The translations under genes were made by a program, and so were the position numbers. This document shows positions 1 to 8,082 of a stretch of DNA of 64,000 nucleotides, in pieces (position 1 is the stretch's first letter; each line of letters starts with the position of its first letter). This DNA is from Neurospora intermedia (taxonomy: Eukaryota > Ascomycota > Sordariomycetes > Sordariales > Sordariaceae), in assembly GCA_037102815.1 (NCBI GenBank), contig BTPP01000001.1:3311001-3375000 (forward strand), given 5' to 3'. Below the pieces are notes generated by a model. The model made no database searches, was not told where the DNA came from, and saw only the letters and a list, made by a program, of their open reading frames with translations.

Positions 1-222
1 GAATTCGGAGTCTTCGCTCTGTTCGTAGCCGAGTGCGTCGATGTCTTGGTCGTCCTCGAGTTTGTTGATGTGTTGGTTGTCGTTGGGCCCGCCGACTGCT
101 GTGGCAGCCGCGGTAGCTGCCGTCCTCGCTCTGGTCTGAACCATCGTGGCTCTGTCTCTAGATGGGGACGACTACCAAGAGAAGAGAAACAAAAACAGAG
201 AGGAACTAACAAGAAGGGTAAA

Positions 223-294
223 AGATCCAGCAGCAGCAGCAGAGTTTTTCCCTCTTTCCCAAGGAAGGAACACTCTGCTGCTGCTGTTGGATCT
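223..294. repeat. 22-bp inverted repeat with CAG/CTG arms
   Basis: The left arm 223-244 carries (CAG)n flanked by AGATC. The right arm 273-294 carries (CTG)n flanked by GATCT. The arms are reverse complements with one mismatch, separated by 28 bp, so the strand could fold into a CAG hairpin. Confidence 0.75.
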
Positions 295-314
295 TTCCCA
301 AGGAAGGAACACTC
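253..314. repeat. Pair of 23-bp direct repeats
   Basis: Positions 253-275 and 292-314 carry the same 23-bp sequence, with TCTTTCCCAAGG followed by AAGGAACACTC. The starts are 39 bp apart. They interleave with the CAG/CTG inverted repeat, which suggests a local duplication. Confidence 0.75.
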
Positions 315-437
315 GACAGGTGGGGCATTTTATGAGTTCTGACACGGAGTCAGTGAACGAGGTAAGCGGCCTTGGTGAGATGACCTTGGAGGATGCGGAA
401 AGCTTCCTTTTCCCGCGTTGCTGGGGTAGACTTAGCC

Positions 438-1340
438 TTAGAGGTGTAGTTTTTTCGAACGGCTTTTGATTTCCCGACGGCTCCTCCTCCACAACGTGAC
501 TGAGTGCCTTTGCTTCAATATCGACGTCTTTCTGTCTTCCAACGGCTTACTTTTCTGCTTGTAGAAGGGGACGAACCTTCTGAGAAATCCAGTTATTCCC
601 AGATATATTTCCAGGTCGTCGAGGGTGGACGGCATTTTGAGCTTGGCTAGTGCTTCCACCTTGTCCTTGTTCGTCGTCGAGAGCCCGAGGCCATCGACGT
701 AGAAACCCAAAAACCTAACGGAAGGGAACTAAGGAAGGACTTTTGGGGGTTAATGCCGAGGTTAACTGCTTGAAAGACAACTAAAACCTTGCGGACGTAC
801 TCGACGTACTCTTCTACCGTCTTACTATAGATAATAACGTCGTCGATGTATATACGATAAAAATGCCGATACTTGCCCAAACGTTTATTGATAAGCTGTA
901 GAGTCAAGCACAGGGAGTTCTTGAAGCCCATTAAGGCAACAAGACTAACCTCCAAACCTCGATGAGTAACCAAAACTATACGATTCTGGAACTTGAACTA
1001 CACTGGAAGCTGGTAGAAAAGCGTAGAGGCATCGAGGGCGGTAGAGAATATATAGCCGATAAAGCGCGTTGATAATTTCTTCCTAGTTGGGTAGAGGGTA
1101 GGCATTTGGGATCGTCATGCGATTGAGCGCTTTGAGGTCGACGACAACTCTGCCTTTCCTAACTCCATTAACTATCCTCCAAACCACTAAAACTGGACAG
1201 CCGAAAGGGGTAAGGTAGTTCATAAAAAATAGCTTGCCCTGCTCACGAAGCTTACCAAAAGTATCATCAACGACCTACTCTACTCCAAAACGCATCTGAC
1301 CTCGTCTAGGTACGCTTGTGATACTACTCACCCAGTCGAC
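438..1340 (-). mobile_element. Ty3/Gypsy retrotransposon relic (reverse transcriptase region)
   Basis: On the minus strand this stretch still reads as the reverse-transcriptase part of a Ty3/Gypsy pol gene. The catalytic signature YIDDVIIYS lies near 838-865. A conserved VDLKALN-type motif lies upstream (higher coordinates), and a YLGITGFLRRF-type connection to RNase H lies near 560-620. No LTRs, integrase or gag are recognisable, so it is a broken fragment. It is far less RIP-mutated than the elements beyond 18 kb. That would fit a different history or a copy number too low to trigger RIP (inference). Boundaries are approximate. Confidence 0.8.
480..518. repeat. 39-bp sequence shared with the F-box gene 3' end
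   Basis: Positions 480-518 match 8088-8126 at 38 of 39 bases in the same orientation. Similarity stops abruptly on both sides. In the F-box gene the reverse complement encodes the last residues before the stop (EAKALSHVVEEE). Here it lies inside or beside the Gypsy relic. Confidence 0.85.
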
Positions 1341-1677
1341 GAAACAAAGATCTCAAACCCAAGAAACCAAGGAAGGAAAGGAAGCCCGCTAAACAAGACC
1401 AAATCGAGGAATAGGGAAGGGAGGTTACTAAGATTCCCAAAACCAACATCGAAGTCAGGCTACTTACTCGCAGGGCATAATTTCATCCCATCTCGCGACT
1501 GCCGGCCGCCCAGCATTCTCGCGTTTTGCCCCTCCTCGTCGTAGAACTTCCCGCGAAACTCTTCTTCCTCGTTTCAACCAACTGCCTCCCCTCAACCAAC
1601 TTCCTCTCAACTAGCGTGTCCCCCACCATTACAAGCTTCGTTTCAAGAACTGTCCCTATCAACTCCTCGCCTCACTC
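1341..1677. other. Intergenic / pyrimidine-rich upstream region
   Basis: No gene is seen. From about 1500 the plus strand becomes pyrimidine-rich, with repeated CTTCCTC and CAACC tracts up to the ATG at 1678. This is typical of fungal core promoters and leaders. The leftmost part may be the decayed upstream end of the Gypsy relic. Confidence 0.4.
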
Positions 1678-3570
1678 ATGAGGAGACACTCACCGGATTG
1701 GCAAATTAAGCTCTACTCCTCCCTTCGCGACGCGCGCTCACGTCTTCCTCAACACGAACTCACCATGACCGATTCCAACGTGTCGATCGCAACCAGAGCC
1801 ATGGCTCACATGAAGGCCTGGGGAGACAAGGGTAACTCAAAGGGACTGCCCTCGAACTGGGACCCCAAGATCATTATGGCAGTTATGACTCGCAGAAACG
1901 TCGGTGTCGCGGGCCCCCTATCAAGCCATGCTATCACCCGCCTCTTGAAGAAGATCCTAAAAGCTCTCGCCAAATTAGAGTTCGACGACGACGGCAAGGT
2001 CATCGGGAAGATGCCGTACATTCCGCCTCCCTCAGTCTGGGCAGCTATAGCCATCTTGGAAGCCTCAACGAAATCCCTATCTACTCGTGTTCCTAAGCAA
2101 GGCAGCAAGGCTGGATACCCCGCCTCCCTGCAGACGGCGGAGTTCGTTAATTTCGACCTCGAACGCTACATCATGGGCCAGAGGCCGAGACCCGGATCGA
2201 TCCGCGAGAAGAATGACTTCGGCGATGAGGAATGGCGTGCGGTCAACATGTGCGAGCCAGTGAACTTGATCACCCAGATCCCGATCCCTCAATTAGACGA
2301 GAACTTCGACTACTCGGTTACCACGAAGAGCGTCCCCAACCCGAGCAAGCTCGACGCCGGAAATAAATGGTGGTATACCTTGGGAGATGGCTTCGAGTGG
2401 TCTTGGGAATTGAGCGAGAAGCGTTCGACTCCGAAAGCGAATCGCGTCGCCAAAACCCCTACCAAATTGCCTAAAGCTGACTCTAATATCTTCGGCTTTG
2501 AGGATAATGGTGATGAGGACGAGGCCCTCAACTTCAATAGACAAAAGGACAAGGATCTCAAAAAGCAGAGGAAGCAATTCGACGACGAGAAGAAGAGACT
2601 CGATAATGAGAAGAAGAGACTCGACGACGAGAAGAAGAAACTCGAAGACGAGAAGAAGAGATTAGAAGACGAGAAGAAGAGATTAGAAGACGAGAAGAAG
2701 AGACTCGACGAACTCGATAAGAAGAAAAGACTCGACGAGCTCGATGAGAAGAAGAGACGCAACGAACTCGATAAAAAGAAGAGACTCGACGACGAGAAGA
2801 AGAGACTCGACGAACTCGATAAGAAGAAGAGACTCGACGACGAGAAGAAGAGACTCGACGACGAGAAGAGACTCAACGAGCAGAACCTCGACGGCAAGCG
2901 GGACTTCCACGACAAGCAAATCAACTTGACGGATACGGAGTCAGAGGAAGAGTTGGTGTCTAGCAACGACTTCGAAAAGGCGATCGCTGGCCTGAGCGAC
3001 ACGTATGTTACTAAAGAGTTCGCTGGCAAAACGTACATCGACAAGCAATTCGCCGAGCAGTCGATCAACGACATGAATCAGAGGCTGAAGGCCTGGGAAG
3101 AGGCCGTGGACCAAAGACTGGAGACCCTAGAAAAGGCTGTTGGCGTCGGCAAGCCAGGCAAACGTCCACTCGACGACGAGGAGAAGAATAAACCTGAAGG
3201 CAAGAAACGCAAGCTAGCTGAGAAGGAGGAACGTGTAGAGCAGGAACTCGAAGAGGCGCAAGAACTCAAGGAGGTACAGGAACTCGAGGAGGAGGTGCTC
3301 GACTTCGTTGAGGGCCCCGGTGACTTGTTGACGAACAATGTGATTAAGAGGATGAGAAAATGCAAGAAGGGCAGGAGCGTCAACACTCCAGTGATTAAGT
3401 TGAAGAGAACTACGACTAGGTCTGGTCGCTGGACTTGCACTTGGCTGGTGAAAGGATTGTGGCCGACTGGCACCAAGCTCGTCCAGGAGGGGCCAACCGA
3501 GTTGAACATGGTGCGGGACAGCAAGTGGAAGGTTAGATCCATGGGCACCGACGCCGAGGAGGACAATTAG
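1678..3570 (+). CDS. Lys/Glu/Asp-rich coiled-coil protein, function unknown
   Basis: An uninterrupted frame of 630 codons with no family I recognise. Residues about 30-200 look globular, with mixed hydrophobic and charged sequence including SSHAITRLLKKILKAL. Residues about 290-405 are a near-perfect charged repeat built on KKRLDDE and KKRLDELD, predicting a long single alpha-helix or coiled coil. Residues about 490-515 hold a basic cluster (GKRPLDD...GKKRKL) resembling a bipartite nuclear signal, followed by a second Glu/Leu coiled coil. The C-terminal 50 residues are again mixed and include two Trp. The ATG at 1765 (CACCATGACC, starting MTDSN) has a better start context than 1678, so the protein may begin 29 residues later. 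A nuclear or structural role is inference. It could also be a gene from an unrecognised element, since it lies beside a retrotransposon relic. Confidence 0.65.
   Translation: MRRHSPDWQIKLYSSLRDARSRLPQHELTMTDSNVSIATRAMAHMKAWGDKGNSKGLPSNWDPKIIMAVMTRRNVGVAGPLSSHAITRLLKKILKALAKLEFDDDGKVIGKMPYIPPPSVWAAIAILEASTKSLSTRVPKQGSKAGYPASLQTAEFVNFDLERYIMGQRPRPGSIREKNDFGDEEWRAVNMCEPVNLITQIPIPQLDENFDYSVTTKSVPNPSKLDAGNKWWYTLGDGFEWSWELSEKRSTPKANRVAKTPTKLPKADSNIFGFEDNGDEDEALNFNRQKDKDLKKQRKQFDDEKKRLDNEKKRLDDEKKKLEDEKKRLEDEKKRLEDEKKRLDELDKKKRLDELDEKKRRNELDKKKRLDDEKKRLDELDKKKRLDDEKKRLDDEKRLNEQNLDGKRDFHDKQINLTDTESEEELVSSNDFEKAIAGLSDTYVTKEFAGKTYIDKQFAEQSINDMNQRLKAWEEAVDQRLETLEKAVGVGKPGKRPLDDEEKNKPEGKKRKLAEKEERVEQELEEAQELKEVQELEEEVLDFVEGPGDLLTNNVIKRMRKCKKGRSVNTPVIKLKRTTTRSGRWTCTWLVKGLWPTGTKLVQEGPTELNMVRDSKWKVRSMGTDAEEDN
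2572..2880 (+). repeat. In-frame tandem repeat in coiled-coil gene
   Basis: Units of about 21 bp (GACGACGAGAAGAAGAGACTC and close variants, encoding DDEKKRL) repeat in tandem. They are broken by GAACTCGATAAG (ELDK) variants. Near-identical codons across units point to recent expansion, so the tract is likely polymorphic in length between strains. Confidence 0.9.
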
Positions 3571-4943
3571 CGACATGTATCTTAGTTGACGACGAGGACG
3601 TCGTCTTATTTATTCCGAGAGGGGGATTAATAGGTACGCTACGGGGTTTTCTGGAAAATGTAACCCTGTTGAAATTCCCGCCTTCCTCAGATTTTCTCCT
3701 GAAAAGAAAATAATTATGCTTGGGACATGCATTATGATAAGCGGCGCCATTCTTCAGGCGAGCGCTACCACTCTGGAACACTTTATAATAGGCCGCATTA
3801 TTAAGGTACTGGCATTGGAAATGGAGGAAACACATCTACAGTGAGTTGTAACTTTAGCATTAACTTTTCGACCTTTCTCTAACCCCTCCCAGGTCCCTAC
3901 TTGGCAATCTGAGACTTCAAAAGCACACAAGCGAGGCAAGATGGTCATGGAAAGCGTTTTTGGTTGGAAATTGGGTTAGAAAAGGAAGGCACAGCTTGCC
4001 CAGCGAAAACTTCCAGCAACTTCCAGGATCCTCTTGCGAAGTCAAACTTCCCATTCACTTTCGCTCGGAAAGGCAGACCTACGAGCGTGGAATTGGGACG
4101 GAAAGACACGAGACCTTGGTGAGTGTTGTCATGTTGAGTCACGACTGAGTGACGACTGGACCTGCTTGTACGTCTTAACCCCCATCCACGCAACATCCCC
4201 TTACGACTATGCCACCTCGATGTGCTGCTCACTTCGCCTATCTCGGCCTGGATCGGGAGTGGCATGCGTCTCAGCGATCTGAAGATAGCCGCACCCCAAA
4301 ACCAATAGATTGAAAACTAACCCACTCCTAGCACAACTAAACCTTTGATGTTGTCCGCGACTGGACGAGAGGCTTCCGGAGTCCTCCTGCATGTGAGATG
4401 ATTCCGTGGAATGTTTCCGTTTGGACGACGACGACGACGGTAACCTACGAAGATTCAATGTATGAGTTGTGGTTGAGATATGCCCCCACAACCACCACCA
4501 CGATAGCAGTCATCGTCCCATCAACAACGCCAGCAGCCCAGCTGTAAGGTGAACAAGACCTGTGATGGAATACTAATTCATAAACAGTTGGTCTGTTCCT
4601 CAAGGTTCGTCCGGGCCGCCAACATATGCCATGTGTGACAGTGACACCAGACGACGAACTAAGGCTCAAAATCCTGAACTTCACCACTATTCACTCGGCA
4701 ATTCGCCGCCGCAAATCGAACCTGAGATGGTTCGTGCTCCAGGCGACAGTGGAAACTGAACCCTATAAGAGACAGAAATTCTCCCCTCCCACCCAAACTC
4801 AGACCTAGACTCGTACACAAACTTCCAGTCGTCTGCATCTTCGGTCGTGCAACCATACCTTGCGCAACATACCTTGACGAACCCATTCAGGATTACAGCG
4901 ACTCAGACCGAATCAGTCCACTCTCTATTTTCCACTATCGACC
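3571..4943. other. Intergenic region, includes P450 promoter
   Basis: No convincing gene. Short open frames on both strands overlap and lack motifs. There is a small GACGAC run near 4424-4440 and a CCACAACCACCACCACGATAG stretch near 4485-4505. The last 200 bp should hold the P450 promoter. Confidence 0.5.
4764..4770 (+). promoter_or_regulatory. Possible TATA element of the P450 gene
   Basis: TATAAGA lies about 180 bp upstream of the P450 ATG. A start site about 30 bp downstream would give a leader of about 150 nt. Only the sequence match supports it. Confidence 0.3.
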
Positions 4944-7137
4944 ATGTTGAAGTTCTTCATGGGCGACTTCGACATTGGCCCGTTGTCGAATATGGTCACC
5001 ATCAACAGCAGCGCAACAAGCGCATCAAGCGCTCCTGCCACTGGCTTTCAGTTCATACAGCAATCTGTAGACACGGTAGCGGGGACTGCGATCGGCCTCT
5101 TCATTGCCTACTCCGCCTACAAGAACCTCTCCGAAGCCTATCGTAGAGGTGACCCGAACAGAAAGGCGCCTCTCCCGCCGAGCCCGCCGGGCGACTTTCT
5201 TCTTGGCCATTATCGTCATGTTCCGGAGAATGAGTCCTTCCGCAAATACTTGGAGTGGTCGAAGAAATACAGTGAGTTGAAGTGACCCATATGCCCTCGA
5301 CTGACCGATCGACTGACTTTTACTGTGAAACAGACTCTGATGTGCTGTATTTTGAGACATTCGGCACCAAATGGGTTGTCCTCAACTCCTATGAAGCTGC
5401 CCACGAGCTGCTCGAGAAGCGTGGAAGAAAGTACTCGGACCGTCCTCGCTTCGTGATGTTTGAGGAGTAAGTTCCTATCCTTATGGTCCAGTCTTCTATG
5501 GAGCATCGCTAACATTGACATAAAAGAATGGGATGGGCACCCACCCTCACCTGGCTCCGTTGGGGACCCCAATGGGGTCTCCATCGGAAAGTTCTGGCGC
5601 CTCCTTTTGCCAAGACTGGCTGTGTCTCTTTCCAACCCCTTCAGAGGAAGCAGGCAATGATCATGTGCAAGAATCTGATCGAGAACCCCGAGGAGTGGAT
5701 TTCCTCTGTCACTCATTTCGCCGTCGCCATTATGTTCAAGATCGGTTACGGCATCGATGTTAACACTCCCATGGATGAATGGGTCAAGTTAGCCGCAGAG
5801 GTTTCCGAAGCGGTTGGTAAGGCAGGGGCTCCAGCCAGCTCGATCATGGATCGCATTCCATGGAGTAGGTTTCTCCTTCTTTCCAATTACAATTGCCCAA
5901 CGAACAAATTACTAACATATGTCCTCTAGCCCGCCACCTTCCCGACTGGTTGCCGTTCATGGAGCGTCTCAAGTATGCTCACGAGAACAAGAAGGTCATC
6001 CAGAACATCACCGAACGTCCTTTCAACGCATCGATGTTGGACTACGTAAGTCAGCCTCTTGCGACAGCTAGAACTCGGTTGCTAACCAAAAACACAGCAC
6101 GAGCGAGATCTCGACCCTACTCGCAAGCTTAAGGAATGCTTTGTACACAGAATGTACCATCTTCGGGGGGAGGATGCTCGTAGGAACAGGCAGAACGTCT
6201 ACTATGAGGAGGATATCAAGGGAGGAGCCGCGACCATGCTCATCGCCGGGAATGACACTACTGCCTCAACTATCAACCTCATTATCCTATACTTGACGAA
6301 GCACCCTCGCGTCCAACGCCGCGCTCAGGCGGAGGTCGACTACATTCTACTCACGACTGGCGTTCCCACCGAGCCCGTGGAAGATTACCGCCCCACCACT
6401 CCCGCACCCTGGGCCTCGTCCTCCAGCAACCGTGCTGGCATCATCCGCCTGCCGACCTGGAACGACATTCCCAAATTCAAATACGTCAACCTCATCCTTC
6501 AGGAGGTCTACCGAATCAACCCCCTTTCCCCACTTGGCATCCCTCATGCCAGCGTCAAAGATTCGAGCGACATTGACCCCGACGGCGACGACACCTACAA
6601 CGGAATGCGCATTCCTTGCGGAACCATTGTCTACCCCAACGTCTGGGCCATGAACAGAGACGAAAAGCGTTATCGCGAGCCGGAGCGCTTCTTCCCCGAG
6701 CGTTACTTGCCCAAGGAAGAGGGCGGCTGGGGCGAGCCACTCCCTGTTGGCAACTTTGGTTTTGGACGTCGTGTTTGTGTGGGTCAGTATCTGGCTGAGA
6801 ACAGTCTGTTGATTGCCATGGCAATGATGCTGGCAACTATCGAATTCGATCTGCCCGTTGGACCGGATGGTAACCTGAAGGACTTTGAACCGCAATTTTC
6901 GCTCAAGGGACAGTCGTAAGTTTTCTTCCTTTTTCGCTCTCTTGCTATTACATGCTGTCTTGGAAGCCGTGATTGCTGACTTTCATTCTTGACAGGATCG
7001 TCCTCCCCTTCAAAGTTTCCATCAAGCCTCGCTCCCCGATGGTAGAGGAATTGCTCGATCGCCACATTCTGGTTGCCAAGATGGCTGAGAAGGCTGCGGA
7101 GGATGGCAAGAAGGGTGGTCCTACTCCTAGCGCTTGA
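4944..7137 (+). CDS. Cytochrome P450 monooxygenase, six exons
   Basis: Exons 4944-5271, 5334-5466, 5527-5864, 5930-6045, 6098-6915 and 6996-7137 join in frame to 624 residues. All five introns (52-80 nt) are GT-AG with CTRAC-like branch sites. The start ACCATGT has a good context. A hydrophobic segment near residues 45-65 (GTAIGLFIAY) is the expected ER anchor, followed by the Pro-rich hinge PLPPSPPG. A C-helix WGLHRK follows. The I-helix AGNDTT (355-360) is the oxygen-activation motif. ExxR is EVYR (441-444), the PERF-type motif is PERF/FFPERY, and the heme loop FGFGRRVCVG has Cys532 as ligand. All key residues are present, so it looks functional. It is a class II microsomal enzyme that would need P450 reductase. 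The substrate is unknown. It is somewhat longer than the usual 500-550, with a Ser/Thr/Ala-rich N-terminus and an insert near 380-400 (TTPAPWASSSSN). Confidence 0.95.
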
Positions 7138-8082
7138 GTTGTTGTTTCAGATGCTACAACCAAAATGGGCGAGTCTAAGGAACGTGGAAGCATTCTTGTA
7201 GAGGACCACACCTCATCTAGTGGCAGATGATGGTCCGGAGATGGATGGCGTTCAACGGGATGGCTTCAGCTCTCATATCAACGAGACTTTTACGGATAAG
7301 GACGAGGAAAAGGAGTACCAGGATCTGAAAAGGAGAAAGGAGAATCTGGTGTTATTCTTCTCTCGAGACTGAGTCAAGCCACCAGTCAATTACCTAGTCA
7401 TAGTGGCTTAGATAGACTCGTCAACAACCGGATTACCGTAAAGTTAATGCTTGATTGAACGTCTTTCACAGGCTTTTTCAAGTGGAATTCTTGTTAGTTG
7501 AAGATAGAGTTGACTACCTGTGTGGCAGTGAAAGTGCGGGTGTCATCAATAAAGTTATCGTGACATGTATTTCACGCATTCTAGTTTGAAGGTTAAAGCC
7601 TAGGGTATCACCGTATTTGTGTCACGTCTCACTGGATAATCTCCATGCGATGGACGAAGGCTCTCTTTTGTCGGTGATGATAACAGGTGCCGGATTATCA
7701 TCTGGGGGTTAAGCAGCTGTCCGTAACGACCTTTACATTGTCTTGCAATCGGGTGTGCTGGCGCATTCCTAACAAAAGGTCTAGTTCGTGTTCCGGAAAA
7801 CAGGGACAGCACGGAGTCTTGAGAATCTATCATTGGTTTAGTGTGCTATCTAACCACCATCTGTCTCTATCAATGAGTGATATGGACTCCTATCCGAACG
7901 GCATCAAAGTGCCGTTTTGAGCGTCCTTATATCTAAGGTGTGATTATCCGGGCATACCTATTTATCAGCCATGACGGTCATTAGCAGAATTCTGAATCTG
8001 GGCTGCCGGCTAGCATACTCGCGCGACTCCATGGGTTTTCCATCCATTTTGGTTCTGAATCTTCTGTCAGCATTCCGTAGGA
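7138..8082. other. Convergent intergenic region between P450 and F-box genes
   Basis: No gene is seen. The two flanking genes converge here, so the stretch should hold both 3' untranslated regions. AATAAA at 7548-7553 could be a poly(A) signal for the P450, about 410 bp after its stop. Short open frames around 7600-7920 occur on both strands without motifs. Confidence 0.5.

Larger units (their letters stand above)
1..437. other. Non-coding start of window with short repeats
   Basis: No gene is supported here. Several frames are open for about 100 codons, but they overlap on both strands and match nothing I recognise. The stretch is notable for a CAG/CTG inverted repeat and a 23-bp direct repeat, listed separately. 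It adjoins the Gypsy relic and may be part of the same decayed element or of a decayed neighbour. Confidence 0.5.

Noticed and set aside
2310-3074. 254-codon minus-strand frame rich in Ser/Phe/Leu
   Set aside because: Antisense shadow of the DDEKKRL repeat gene; no independent motif.
4847-5146. 99-codon frame overlapping the P450 start
   Set aside because: Out of frame with the P450, ends within exon 1, no motif.
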